A stretch of DNA of 64,000 bases from Streptomyces sp. DH24. GTDB taxonomy: Bacteria; Actinomycetota; Actinomycetes; Streptomycetales; Streptomycetaceae. The stretch covers positions 216,070 through 280,069 of the forward strand of contig NZ_JARVKW010000004.1 of assembly GCF_029813775.1 (NCBI RefSeq), written 5' to 3'. A model generated the notes under the pieces. The model did not search any database. It saw only the letters and a list, made by a program, of their open reading frames with translations, and was not told the origin of the DNA. The translations under genes and the position numbers were made by a program. Below are positions 32,436 through 41,508 of this stretch, piece by piece (within the stretch, counting starts at the first letter, position 1; each line of letters begins with the position of its first letter).

Positions 32436-33617
32436 CTACAAGCGGTACCAGCCGAACCGCCGCGCGATCTCCGCCAGGCGCTCCTCCGCGACGGCGTGCG
32501 CGGCCGCCCGCGGGGTCGTCCCGTCGGCCGCCGCGCGACTCAGCACCCCGTCCACCAGAGCCCGCATCGAACGGCGGACGTGGGCGAACGCCTCGTCCGG
32601 GTTTGCGCCGATGTCGCCGAACAGCGTCCACCACCACCAGGCGTTGGTGGCCGAGTTCACGACCACGTCCGGCAGCACGGTCACGCCGCGCGCGGCCAGC
32701 AGCTCCTCCGCCTCGGGAAGGACGGGCATGTTGGCCGCCTCGACCACCCAACGCGCGGTGATCCGCGCCTGGTTGGAGACATCGACGGCGTACGACACGG
32801 CCGCGGGCACCAGCACTTCCGCGTCGGCGGACAGCCACGCGTCCGGGGGCAGCTCGCGATCGCGGGGCCGCAGCGCCCCCCGGTCCACGGCGCCGTGGGC
32901 GTCCCGCGCGGCGAGCAGCGCCTCCACGTCGAGACCGTCCGGGTTGACGATCGTGCCCTTGACGTCGGCCACCGCCACCACCGTCAGGCCCGCGCGCGCC
33001 AGGAATCGGGCCGTGGCGCAGCCCATGGTGCCGAGCCCCTGCAGCGCGACCCGCGTACCGGCGTGCGGCACGCCCGCCCGGTCCAGCGCCGTCAGCGTGG
33101 CCTCCGCGACTCCGCAGCCGCCGGCCAGCTCGCCCAGGCCGATGCCGTCCACCTCGACCGCGAAGGCGTCCGCGAGCCGGCGCCGCGCGGCGGCCTCGTC
33201 GCCGAGCAGCGGGTACACCGCCTGGACCGACGACACGAGGCCCGCCTCGACGGCCGCCCGGTCCACCGTGTCCTGGTCGAGCCCCAGATCCTCACCCGTG
33301 GTCCAGCAGCACTCGACGTACGGCCGCACCGCGCGCAGGTAGCGCACCAGCAGCCCGTACGCCTCCGGGTCCCGCGGGTCGCAGTCGATGCCGCCCTTGG
33401 CGCCACCCAGCGGGACGTACCGCGCCTCGGGGTCGTAGTGCAGCGCCTCCTTCATGGACATGCCTCGCGCCAGCCCGGCGACCTCCTCGGCCGTGCAGCC
33501 CTCGCGCATCCGCAGTCCCCCGCTGGCCACCCCGCGCACCAGCCGGTCCACGACCAGGAAGCCCCGGCGACCGGTGACGTGGTCGGTCCAGGTGAGGGAC
33601 AGCAGAGGGCTGGTCAC
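32436..33617 (-). CDS. Glu/Leu/Phe/Val-type amino-acid dehydrogenase
   Basis: This 393-residue NAD(P)-dependent dehydrogenase interconverts an amino acid and its 2-oxo acid with ammonia. The catalytic lysine block is VPLGGAKGGIDCDP, the dinucleotide-binding start VALQGLGTMGCATARFLA, and VVNSATNAWWWWTLFGD lies near the C-terminus. It belongs to the Glu/Leu/Phe/Val superfamily, but the substrate cannot be read reliably. The GTG at 33617 follows AGGAGA. It is 9 bases upstream of the TetR-type gene and cotranscribed with it, so the damaged regulator may once have controlled it. Confidence 0.85.
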   Translation of the reverse strand: MTSPLLSLTWTDHVTGRRGFLVVDRLVRGVASGGLRMREGCTAEEVAGLARGMSMKEALHYDPEARYVPLGGAKGGIDCDPRDPEAYGLLVRYLRAVRPYVECCWTTGEDLGLDQDTVDRAAVEAGLVSSVQAVYPLLGDEAAARRRLADAFAVEVDGIGLGELAGGCGVAEATLTALDRAGVPHAGTRVALQGLGTMGCATARFLARAGLTVVAVADVKGTIVNPDGLDVEALLAARDAHGAVDRGALRPRDRELPPDAWLSADAEVLVPAAVSYAVDVSNQARITARWVVEAANMPVLPEAEELLAARGVTVLPDVVVNSATNAWWWWTLFGDIGANPDEAFAHVRRSMRALVDGVLSRAAADGTTPRAAAHAVAEERLAEIARRFGWYRL

Positions 33618-33854
33618 GGGGTCTCCTGACACGGGGGTAAGGGGTGGTCTACTGAACCGCGGGTCAGCATCGTCGGGACCGGCGCCCCTGTCAACGCGCC
33701 GAGTTGACGCGTGAAGGCCGCCCCTCCCGGCCCACCGCCGTGGCTGGTTCCGGAGGCGCCGGGGAGGGCCGGTGCCCGAATGGGACACGGCGGGACCGGC
33801 GGTGTCGATGGGCCGCCCATAATGGATGTCTGACCGACTCCACCTGGAGGTAGC

Positions 33855-35048
33855 GTGGCCGGTTTCCGTTTCCCGGGCTCAGGGCTCCGCGCGCTGCGGC
33901 CGGCGGCGTTCGGCGCGGACCCGAGCGGCGAGCGCATGGCGCGCATCCGTAGATCGCCGCACTTCAAGGACGGTGTCTTCCAGAACCCCGGGGGCTTCGC
34001 CCGGACCCGCCCGTCCGGTTCGACACGCGAATTCGCCAAGGTCTACTTCGACAAGGAGTCCCGCCCCCGCCGCTTCCCCCGCGCCGCGGTGCCGCTGCAC
34101 CCCACGACGGCCGCCGACCTCGCGAAAGCCCCGGCGACCGGCCTGCGGCTGACGTGGATCGGTCACTCCAGTGTGCTCGCGGAGATCGACGGGCAGCGGG
34201 TGCTGTTCGACCCGGTGTGGGGCGAGCGCTGCTCCCCGTTCCCCTTCGCCGGGCCCCGGCGGCTGCACCCCGTGCCCCTGCCGCTGACCGCGCTCGGCCC
34301 GGTCGACGTCGTCGTGATCTCCCACGACCACTACGACCACCTGGACATGCCCACGATCAAGGCGCTGGCCGGCACGGACACCGTGTTCGCCGTCCCGCTG
34401 GGCGTCGGCGCCCACCTGGAGCGGTGGGGCGTGTCCCCGGACCGGCTGCGCGAGCTGGACTGGCACGAGTCGACGCGGGTCGGCGGGCTGACCCTGACGG
34501 CCACCCCGGCCCGGCACTTCTGCGGCCGCGGCCTCCGCAACACCCAGCACACCCTGTGGGCGTCCTGGGTCGTCGCCGGTGAGCGGCACCGCGTCTACCA
34601 CAGCGGCGACACCGGCTACTTCGAGGGCTTCGAGGACATCGGCGCCGCGCACGGGCCGTTCGACGCGACGATGATCCAGATCGGCGCGTACAGCGCGTTC
34701 TGGCCGGACATCCACATGACGCCCGACGAGGGCGTCCGTTCCCACCTGGACCTTCAGGGCGGCGGTCCGGCCGGGGTGCTGCTGCCCATTCACTGGGGCA
34801 CTTTCAACCTCGCCACGCACGCCTGGGCGGAGCCGGGGGAGTGGACGAAGGACGCGGCCGAGGAGGTCGGCCAGACGGTGGCGTTCCCGCGGCCGGGTGA
34901 GCCGTTCGAGCCGGCGGGGGAGCTGCCGGTGGAGGCGTGGTGGCGGGCGGTGTCCGGTCCGATCGACCACCTGTGGCGGCGTCCGCGGGGTGTTGAGGAT
35001 GTGGCCGGTACGAGCAGGACTGATCTCGACCTCGCCGGTGAGCGGTGA
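33855..35048 (+). CDS. Metallo-beta-lactamase-fold hydrolase (NAPE-PLD/UlaG-like)
   Basis: This 397-residue protein has the metallo-beta-lactamase fold. LTWIGHSSVLAEIDGQRVLF opens the core, the metal motif is ISHDHYDHLD, later ligands lie in TPARHFCGRG and HSGDTGYFEG, and LPIHWGTF closes the site. The N-terminal 90 residues (including SPHFKDGVFQNP) resemble the N-acylphosphatidylethanolamine phospholipase D-like branch, so a phosphodiester lipid substrate is possible, but this is inference. The GTG at 33855 follows CTGGAGG. Confidence 0.87.
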   Translation: MAGFRFPGSGLRALRPAAFGADPSGERMARIRRSPHFKDGVFQNPGGFARTRPSGSTREFAKVYFDKESRPRRFPRAAVPLHPTTAADLAKAPATGLRLTWIGHSSVLAEIDGQRVLFDPVWGERCSPFPFAGPRRLHPVPLPLTALGPVDVVVISHDHYDHLDMPTIKALAGTDTVFAVPLGVGAHLERWGVSPDRLRELDWHESTRVGGLTLTATPARHFCGRGLRNTQHTLWASWVVAGERHRVYHSGDTGYFEGFEDIGAAHGPFDATMIQIGAYSAFWPDIHMTPDEGVRSHLDLQGGGPAGVLLPIHWGTFNLATHAWAEPGEWTKDAAEEVGQTVAFPRPGEPFEPAGELPVEAWWRAVSGPIDHLWRRPRGVEDVAGTSRTDLDLAGER

Positions 35049-35197
35049 CGTCGGCCGGGGATGAGCTTGGGGAGATGGTCCGGAGGCTTGAGCGTCTCCC
35101 GGCGGATCAACTGGACCGTTCGCTGCTGGACTTGGCGGGGCGCCCCGGGCAGAGCGAGAAGTCGCTGCTCAGCGATTCAGGCCCTTGCCGTCCCTGA
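35045..35197 (+). CDS. Possible 50-residue hypothetical protein
   Basis: A GTG at 35045 overlaps the preceding stop (GTGA) and opens 50 codons (MTSAGDELGEMVRRLERLPA, then DQLDRSLLDLAGRPGQSEKS, then a short tail). The helical, charged composition is plausible for a small protein, but I recognise no family. It could be the start of a truncated longer gene, since decayed sequence follows. Confidence 0.4.
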   Translation: MTSAGDELGEMVRRLERLPADQLDRSLLDLAGRPGQSEKSLLSDSGPCRP

Positions 35198-35511
35198 AAG
35201 GCCCGTTCGCGTTGTTGTCCGCACGCGCGTTGTGCAGCGCTGAGCTTGCAGCAGGGGGACAGGCTGGGCAGCGCTCGGCTGCAATCAGAGGGCGCGGGGA
35301 CCCTGGCGGTGGCTCGCCGACGCCGACTCGGCACCGAGCTCGTGACGGGAGGGCAACCGGTCGCCCGGTGACCAGACCGAGTTGGTGATCCGCTTCCGGG
35401 GAGCCCCCGCAACCCGCAAGAACGGCACGCGTGCTGACGCGAAGTCAGCCGCCGCTCGCCTTGGGGCGTTGCCGGCCCGTCCGTTCCGACGATCTGGTTC
35501 ACCGGCTGACA
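35198..35511. other. Non-coding stretch with one copy of a 30-base repeat
   Basis: I see no gene in these 314 bases. The only clear structure is the palindromic repeat copy at 35342-35371. The region begins the decayed segment that runs to 36794. Confidence 0.5.
35342..35371 (+). repeat. 30-base palindromic repeat, copy 1
   Basis: The copy centres on GGGCAACCGGTCGCCC. It matches the copy at 36738-36767 at 25 of 30 positions in the same orientation, and all five differences are transitions. The pair brackets the pseudogene region. Confidence 0.65.
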
Positions 35512-36010
35512 TCAGGAGTGCACCCGTCCGGTCTCCGCCGGGCGGGCTTCTGCGATCAGGAGCGCCACGTCGTCATGGTCGTACGGGTGTCGCAGGGTGC
35601 CGAGGAGCCAGTCGCAGGTCGCGTCCAGTGCTCCGCGGCGGCCGTCGAGGGCGTCCAGGAGGGCGGTCGCTGGAAGCCTGGGCGGGCTCGTAGCGCGAGG
35701 CGACGTCCAGTCCGGCGAGCCGGGGCGGGTGGTGGCCCGGCAGCAGGCTGCGCTGCAGGGTCCCGGCGGAGTTGCGGACGCTCTCGTGCCGGCGGGCGTT
35801 GTCGATGGCCACGGCCGATCTGGCGGTCAGTTCTCTGGCGAGGACGACATCGTCGTCGCCGAAGAGGACGGGATTACGGACCCGCAGCGCGTCGAACGCG
35901 CCGAGAACCTGCCTTGCGCGGTGTTCGCCATCGACGAGGCGCGGAACGAGCTCGCGTCGACGGGGTCGGCGAACAGCACGCGGGCTACGCCGATTTCCCG
36001 GCCGCGCTGA
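35512..36010 (-). pseudogene. Remnant of a GAF/PP2C (SpoIIE-type) phosphatase
   Basis: The minus strand holds pieces of a SpoIIE-family phosphatase in different frames. One frame has a GAF-like tail (FDALRVRNPVLFGDDDVVLA, then RELTARSAVAIDNARRHESV) and the linker start GTLQRSLLPGHHPPRLAGL followed by VASRYEPA. Near 35670 homology jumps to the extreme C-terminus in another frame: ALLDALDGRRGALDATCDWL, then LRHPYDHDDVALLIAEARPA, and a stop at 35512. The catalytic core between them, normally well over 100 residues, is absent. The gene cannot make a working phosphatase. The 5' limit near 36010 is uncertain. Confidence 0.8.
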
Positions 36011-36794
36011 CGGGACCGGCCGCCCGCTCCGGAGCAGACCGTGGAACGCGCAGCGGGCGCCCTTCCGGCGCGCGGGCCGGGTCCGGGACGTTGCCCCGAC
36101 GGTCCCGGGAACCCGGTCCGCACCGTGCCCGCCGCACCGGGGAACGGTGACACCGGCGACGGACGGACGGTCTCCGGTCGCTGCGGTGAGACCCGCGGTG
36201 AACGGCCGCTCGACGGACCGACGGTCACCGACCTGCTCGGCGCAGTTCTTCGCGGTGGTGCGAGGGCCGGTAACGGTCTGCCTTCCGAACTGCCGCCCCT
36301 GTACGGCCCGGACCCGCCCGGTGCGGCAGGCCCGCGGGCCGGGGAGGCGCCGCCGTTGGTACAGCGGTGGTGCGTGTCCGTACGAGGACGGTGCGTTTCG
36401 CGCCAGATTGGGCGGCGACGGTTTCCGGCCGCCTTCCCGGCGGGACACGCGACCCGTTCCGTCCCCCTTGCCGGGCATCGGTGCGGGCCGGCCCGAGGCG
36501 TACGTCGCCGTGGCCTGGGCGCCGGGTCCGACGACGAGGGCGCGGCGGCCGGCCGACCGGTCACGCGTCGCGGGCCGCCGACCGTCTGTCGTGTGACTCT
36601 GCGCCGTTTTCGCCGGGGCGGGCGGCACGTTCACTCCTCCTGCGGGCCCCCGGAAACGGCGTGTTGATTCCGGTGCGCTCGCCCGTGCTGCGAGTGTCGC
36701 GTTCCGGCAGGGCTGATGGGGGCACATGGCCGGTGGCGTGGCAGGAGGGCAGCCGGTTGCCCGATGAGACAGCCGCTGACAAGGGGTGGGGAGA
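36011..36794. other. Unassigned stretch upstream of ramR
   Basis: Long frames exist on both strands in these 784 bases, but none shows family motifs or a plausible start, and codon bias looks poor. It is probably decayed sequence continuing from the phosphatase remnant. The second 30-base repeat copy (36738-36767) and the ramR promoter should lie at its right end. Confidence 0.45.
36738..36767 (+). repeat. 30-base palindromic repeat, copy 2
   Basis: The copy centres on GGGCAGCCGGTTGCCC, an inverted repeat, and lies 27 bases before the ramR start. It may double as a regulatory site for ramR. See the copy at 35342. Confidence 0.65.
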
Positions 36795-37397
36795 ATGCTT
36801 CGGGTTCTCGTGGTGCACGACGAGGCGCTGCTTCGGTCGGCACTGGTGCAACTGCTCAGATCCGACGACCGGCTTGACGTCACGTCCATGTCCCCGTGCG
36901 CAGACGTGCCGGATGACGACGTGCCGCCCGCGGACGTGTGCGTGGTGGACGGGGACTGCCTGCAGGGGCCGGGGGACGAGGACGTGCGGGACGCCGGCTT
37001 GAGGGCACGGTGCGGAGACCGGCTCGTCGTGCTGACGACCTCCGAGCGGCCGGGGGTCCTGCGCCGGGCGTTCGAGGGCGGTGCGCTCGGGCTGGTCGAC
37101 AAGAACGCCCCGGCCGAGCGGCTGATCACGGCGGTGCACACCGTCGCCACCGGGGAGCGCTTCCTGGACGTGACGCTCACCGTGGCCCTGCTCGAAGGGG
37201 CGGAGATGCCGCTGACCAGCCGCGAGCTGAGTGTGCTGTCCCTGGCCGCCGAGGGTGCGCCGATGGCCGAGATCGCGGCCCGCCTGCACCTGTCCCGGGG
37301 CACCGTCCGCAATTACATGGCCACGGCGATTCGCAAGGTGGGCGCCCGCAACCGCGTCGACGCGATACGCATCGTCCAGAGCGCCGGCTGGACGTGA
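36795..37397 (+). CDS. ramR: RamR-like NarL/FixJ response regulator
   Basis: This 200-residue response regulator has a receiver domain with acidic pair D9/E10, the probable phosphorylated Asp at 52 (VCVVDGDCL), Thr 81/82 and Lys 103, then a LuxR-type helix-turn-helix at about 138-198 (LTSRELSVLSLAAEGAPMAE, LSRGTVRNYMATAIRKVGAR). Next to a complete SapB cluster it is most likely RamR, the activator of ramCSAB. ATG 36795 was chosen over the GTG at 36786 for spacing from AAGGGG. No sensor kinase gene is adjacent. It converges on ramB. Confidence 0.88.
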   Translation: MLRVLVVHDEALLRSALVQLLRSDDRLDVTSMSPCADVPDDDVPPADVCVVDGDCLQGPGDEDVRDAGLRARCGDRLVVLTTSERPGVLRRAFEGGALGLVDKNAPAERLITAVHTVATGERFLDVTLTVALLEGAEMPLTSRELSVLSLAAEGAPMAEIAARLHLSRGTVRNYMATAIRKVGARNRVDAIRIVQSAGWT

Positions 37398-37444
37398 CCG
37401 GGGCGGCGCCGCGGTGACCGACGCCCCGGACGCACCGGCGCGGG

Positions 37445-39649
37445 TCACCCCTCCTGCCGCGGACCGCCGTTCCAGTGGCCCGTCAGGTCACGGTAGAGCG
37501 GGGAACGGGCCAGCACCTCCTCGTGCGTGCCGCACACCGTCTCCACACCGTCCAGGAGGAGCACCCGGTCGGCCCGGACGGCCGACGACAGGCGGTGCGC
37601 CACCACCACGAGGGTGCCCGGCCGGCGCGCGAGCGCCTCCTCCGCGTGCGCCTCGGACGCCGGGTCCAGATGGCAGGTGGCCTCGTCGAGCAGCAGCAGC
37701 GGCGCGGGCGACAGATACGCGCGCGCCAGCGCGACGACCTGCCGCTCGCCCAGGGACAGTTCGTCGGGCCGGACCGTCCCGTCGAGGCCGCCCAGACGCC
37801 CGACGAGCGGTTGGAGACCGAGGAACCGGACCACCGCGTCGAGGCCGGCCCGGCTCGCGTCCGGACGCAGATAGGCGAGGTTGTCGCCGACAGTGCCGGA
37901 GAAGACGTACGCCTCCTGCGGGACCAGCACGCGCAGCGCGGCGAGTTCGGCGGCGGCACGGCCGGTGACCGCCCGGCCGGCCACCCGGACTTCGCCGCCG
38001 CTCGGCGCGAGCCGCCCCGCGATCAGGCGGGTGAGCGTCGACTTGCCGATGCCGCTCGGTCCGACGACCGCCAGGTGCTCGCCCGGGGCGACGCGCAGGT
38101 CGAGCGAGTCGAGGACCGGTTCGGCGCGGGCGCCGTAGGACAGGGTCACGGACCGCAGCTCCACCGCAGCGGCCGGCTCCTCGCGCGCCGGTGGCCGCGA
38201 GCGCCGCGCGGGGGCGCGCGGCGAAGGGTCCGCCACCGCGGGAGACGGGCCGCGGCCGGTGGCGGCCGGGGGCGGTGCCGGGTGGTCGCGGTGGAACGGT
38301 GAGCGGACGGTGCTGTCGCTGTCGGCACCATCGGCCAGGGGCGGCGGTCCGATCGGGGGCGGCGGTCCGGCCGGGGGTGCGGGTTTCGGCTGTGAGGGAA
38401 GGGCGCCGGCCGTGGGCGGGGGTTTCGGTTGTAGAGGGTCGCTGTCGGCCGGGGGTGCGGGTTTCGGCTGCGGGGGGTGGGCGTCGGCCGGAGGCGCGGG
38501 CTTGGGCCGCGCGGGGCAAGTGCCGTTCCGGGGCGGGGGTTTCGGTTGTGGGGGGCTGCTGTCGGACGGGGGAGCTGCTTCCGGCTGTGCGGGGTCGGCG
38601 TCGGCCGGGGACGCCGGTATCGGCCGCGCCGGATCGGTGACCGTCGGGCCGGGGTCCGGGCCCACGATCCGGTCCAGGACGACCAGCAGGCGGGCCCCCG
38701 CCGCGCCGAGCGCGGTCATCAGGGTGTGCAGGGCGGGCAGCAGCGAGTGGACGAGGTAGGTGAAGGCGCCCAGCAGCCCGCCCGCCGTCACACCTCGGCC
38801 GCGCAGCCACGGCACCGCCAGCAGCAGCGCCAGCACGGGCAGTTGGCCCGAGACACCGAGTGCCGCCGTCCGTACCGCCGACCAGCCCGCCAGCGCGCGG
38901 GACGCGGCGGCGGCACTCGTGACCAGTTCCGTGCCGTGCCGCGCCGCCTCGGTCCCGGTCCCGCAGGCCGTCAGATCACGCAGGGCCGCCCGGGTCCGGG
39001 CCGCGTGGTCGCCCAGCGCCTCGTCGGCTGCCAGGGCACGCCGCTGGACCCTTGCCATGGGGCGCAGCGTCGCGAGGAACAGGACCAGGCCGCCGAGCAG
39101 CGGCGGCAGGACCACCACGAGCAGGGCCGGGTGCAGGGAGAACAACCCCAGCAGCGCCCCGGCGGCGGTGAAGACGAACGAGCGGAGGGTGAGGACGAGA
39201 CCGGCGAAGCTGTCCCGGGCGATCTCGACCTGATTCGTCAGCCGGGAGACGGCCGCGCGGTCCGTCCCGCCGGCCCCGGACAGCCCCCGGGCCATCGACC
39301 GGTCGACCGCACGCCGCACCAGAGCGTCACGCAGCGGCTCCGTCAGTCCGGCCAGCTGGGCGAACACCCCCCGGATCACCGGAGCGCCGAGCAGCACGGC
39401 GACCAGGGCCGAGCCGAGCCACAGCAGCCCCCGGCGCGTGTCACCGGCGAGGAATCCCCGGTCGACGGCGTGGGCGACGCAGTAGCCCACCAGGAAGGCC
39501 TGGCCCGACTCGGCCACTGACCAGAGCGCCAGCCTCGCCAGCACGCCCTTGCGGCGGGCGAGGAAGCGGCGGGCCGGCGGCGCGAGCCGGCGCAGCGCCC
39601 CGGACCCGTCGTCCGGGCCGCGGACACGGCTGTCCCCGGCACACGTCAC
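37445..39649 (-). CDS. ramB: RamB-like ABC exporter subunit with Pro-rich insert
   Basis: This 734-residue half-transporter has an N-terminal membrane domain (about 30-330), a long Pro-rich linker (about 335-490) and a C-terminal ATPase. The ATPase motifs look active: Walker A GPSGIGKSTL, Q-loop VLVPQEAYVFSGT, signature LSLGERQVVALARAY, Walker B LLLLDEATCHLD with Glu, and H-loop VVAHRLSS. With RamA it probably exports the SapB-type peptide. The linker contains repeats such as QPKPAPPAD and QPKPPPTAG. GTG 39649 overlaps the ramA stop (GTGA). Confidence 0.87.
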   Translation of the reverse strand: MTCAGDSRVRGPDDGSGALRRLAPPARRFLARRKGVLARLALWSVAESGQAFLVGYCVAHAVDRGFLAGDTRRGLLWLGSALVAVLLGAPVIRGVFAQLAGLTEPLRDALVRRAVDRSMARGLSGAGGTDRAAVSRLTNQVEIARDSFAGLVLTLRSFVFTAAGALLGLFSLHPALLVVVLPPLLGGLVLFLATLRPMARVQRRALAADEALGDHAARTRAALRDLTACGTGTEAARHGTELVTSAAAASRALAGWSAVRTAALGVSGQLPVLALLLAVPWLRGRGVTAGGLLGAFTYLVHSLLPALHTLMTALGAAGARLLVVLDRIVGPDPGPTVTDPARPIPASPADADPAQPEAAPPSDSSPPQPKPPPRNGTCPARPKPAPPADAHPPQPKPAPPADSDPLQPKPPPTAGALPSQPKPAPPAGPPPPIGPPPLADGADSDSTVRSPFHRDHPAPPPAATGRGPSPAVADPSPRAPARRSRPPAREEPAAAVELRSVTLSYGARAEPVLDSLDLRVAPGEHLAVVGPSGIGKSTLTRLIAGRLAPSGGEVRVAGRAVTGRAAAELAALRVLVPQEAYVFSGTVGDNLAYLRPDASRAGLDAVVRFLGLQPLVGRLGGLDGTVRPDELSLGERQVVALARAYLSPAPLLLLDEATCHLDPASEAHAEEALARRPGTLVVVAHRLSSAVRADRVLLLDGVETVCGTHEEVLARSPLYRDLTGHWNGGPRQEG

Positions 39650-41421
39650 GGCCGTACCTCTTCGGGTTCGGGCAGCCGCGCGGACCCGGCACGCGGCGCC
39701 GCCGTACCGGTTCCGGCGGCGCCGAACACCGCCCGGTAGCCCGCCAGCCGCCACAGTTCGCGATGCGGTCCGACGGCCCGCACCCGCCCGTCCTCCAGCC
39801 AGATCACCAGGTCCGCGCGGTCCGCGACCGAGGGGCGGTGCGCGACGATCAGCCGGGTCCCGGGCCGGACCGAGCGGCGCAGTGCCCGGTCCACCTCGTG
39901 CTCGGTGGCGGTGTCCAGGCTGGACGTCGCGTCGTCCATGATCAGAAGCCGGCCCGCGTGCGCGAACGCCCGCGCGAGTCCGAGACGCTGGTGCTCGCCT
40001 CCCGAGAGCGGCGCCGCCGGCAGGGGGGTGTCGTAACCGTGCGGCAGCCGCCGTACGAAGCCGTCGGCACCCGCGGCCCGGGCCGCTTCCCGGATGTCCG
40101 CGCGCGACACCGGACGGGGACCGGCGGCGACGGCGTCGGCGACCGAGCCGTCGCCCAGTGCCGGGCGCTCGAAGGCGAAGGCGACCTCGGTGCGCAGCGC
40201 CTGGCGTGTCAGTCGGCCGAGGCGGACGCCGTCCAGCAGCACCTGCCCCTCGTCGGGGTCGATCAGCCGTCCCGCCACCGCCGCCAGGACGGACTTGCCC
40301 GCCCCGCCGCGGCCGACCACGGCCGCGGTGCTGCCGCCCGGCACCCGCACCCCGTCGGCGCGCAGCACGTCCCGGCCGTCGCGCACCACCCGCACGCCGC
40401 GCAGTTCGAGGTCGCCCGTGCCGTCCGGCGGCAGGCTCCGCGTTCCGTACTCCAGGGCGGGCATCCGCTCCAGAGCCAGGGTCCGCTCCCGCGCCTTCCG
40501 GCCCCGTACGATCGCGCCCAGCAGGGAAGCGGCGCCGCCCACGCCGGCCGTGAGCTGGGCGGACCGGCAGACGGCGAGCAGGTCGCCCACGCTCAGGGCG
40601 CCCGACGCCAGACGCAGGCCGCCGACGGCGGTGGCGGCCAGGGTCAGCAGCGGGACCAGGACCCCGCTCCTGGCCAGCGCCCGCCCGTGCAGCGCCCACA
40701 TGCGCCGGCCGAGCACGGCGAGTTCCGCCAACGGCGCCAGCACGCGCGCGCGTTCCCGGTCGACCGTCCCCGCGGCGGCGATCGTCGCCGTGCCGTCCAG
40801 GGCCTCCAGCAGCCGGGACGCGATCTGTGACTGCGTGTGCTGGTAGGCGGCCACCGACGCACCGCTGTCGCGGGCGAACGTCCGCAGCACCAGGGCCAGG
40901 GCGGGCAGCCCGGTCAGCACGCACGCCGTCACCCACAGGTCGACGACGGCCAGCGCCGTGAGCGCGCCCACGGGAGTGACGAGGGAGGCCGCCAAAGCCG
41001 CGCGGGCCGCGGGGGCGCCTCCCGCGTCGGCGGCGTTGAGGGTCAGCCGGGTCCCGACGTCCCCCGGGGAGAAGGGCCGTGCCCGCTCCGGCGCGCTCCG
41101 CAGCAGCCCGGTGAGGGCCCGGGAACGGATGGACGCCGTCCAGCCGGCGGTGCAGCGACCGGTGAACAGCGAGGTGAGACTGTCGAGCAGTATTTCGCCG
41201 ATGAGCAGCCCGGCGCTCAGGGCCAGCCAGCGCCCCGCGTCCGCGCCGCGCAGCAGCAGGTCCAGTGTGCGGCCGAGGACGAGGGGCTGGGCCACCGCCG
41301 CCAGCGACGCCAAGGTCGAGCAGAGCAGCACCAGCAGTTCGGGAGCCCGCCCCGGCCTCGCATCCGCCGCCCCGTCCCGCCGCGCGGCCGACGGCCGCGC
41401 CCCTGGCCTGGTCGTCACCAC
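39646..41421 (-). CDS. ramA: RamA-like ABC exporter subunit, degenerate ATPase site
   Basis: This 591-residue half-transporter has a membrane domain (about 30-310) and an ATPase with Walker A GRGGAGKSVLA, signature LSGGEHQRLGLARAF and H-loop LIVAHRPS. Walker B reads LLIMDDATSSLD, with Asp in the catalytic Glu position, and the Q-loop region reads FAFERPALG, with no Gln. This is the pattern of the non-hydrolysing half of a heterodimer. The start is GTG 41421 (or 41418) behind GGAAGGGG. A strong hairpin separates it from ramS. Confidence 0.85.
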   Translation of the reverse strand: MVTTRPGARPSAARRDGAADARPGRAPELLVLLCSTLASLAAVAQPLVLGRTLDLLLRGADAGRWLALSAGLLIGEILLDSLTSLFTGRCTAGWTASIRSRALTGLLRSAPERARPFSPGDVGTRLTLNAADAGGAPAARAALAASLVTPVGALTALAVVDLWVTACVLTGLPALALVLRTFARDSGASVAAYQHTQSQIASRLLEALDGTATIAAAGTVDRERARVLAPLAELAVLGRRMWALHGRALARSGVLVPLLTLAATAVGGLRLASGALSVGDLLAVCRSAQLTAGVGGAASLLGAIVRGRKARERTLALERMPALEYGTRSLPPDGTGDLELRGVRVVRDGRDVLRADGVRVPGGSTAAVVGRGGAGKSVLAAVAGRLIDPDEGQVLLDGVRLGRLTRQALRTEVAFAFERPALGDGSVADAVAAGPRPVSRADIREAARAAGADGFVRRLPHGYDTPLPAAPLSGGEHQRLGLARAFAHAGRLLIMDDATSSLDTATEHEVDRALRRSVRPGTRLIVAHRPSVADRADLVIWLEDGRVRAVGPHRELWRLAGYRAVFGAAGTGTAAPRAGSARLPEPEEVRP

Positions 41422-41508
41422 CGGCCGAACCCCTTCCGTCGGTCCATCCCCGCGCGCCGGGCCACCGGCGGCGAACCCGGCGGGGCGCACGCCCTGCCCG
41501 CGAACGCG

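Noticed and set aside
36041..36667. 208-codon plus-strand frame upstream of ramR
   Set aside because: The product is low-complexity Arg/Gly/Pro-rich with no motif or convincing start, as expected by chance in GC-rich DNA.
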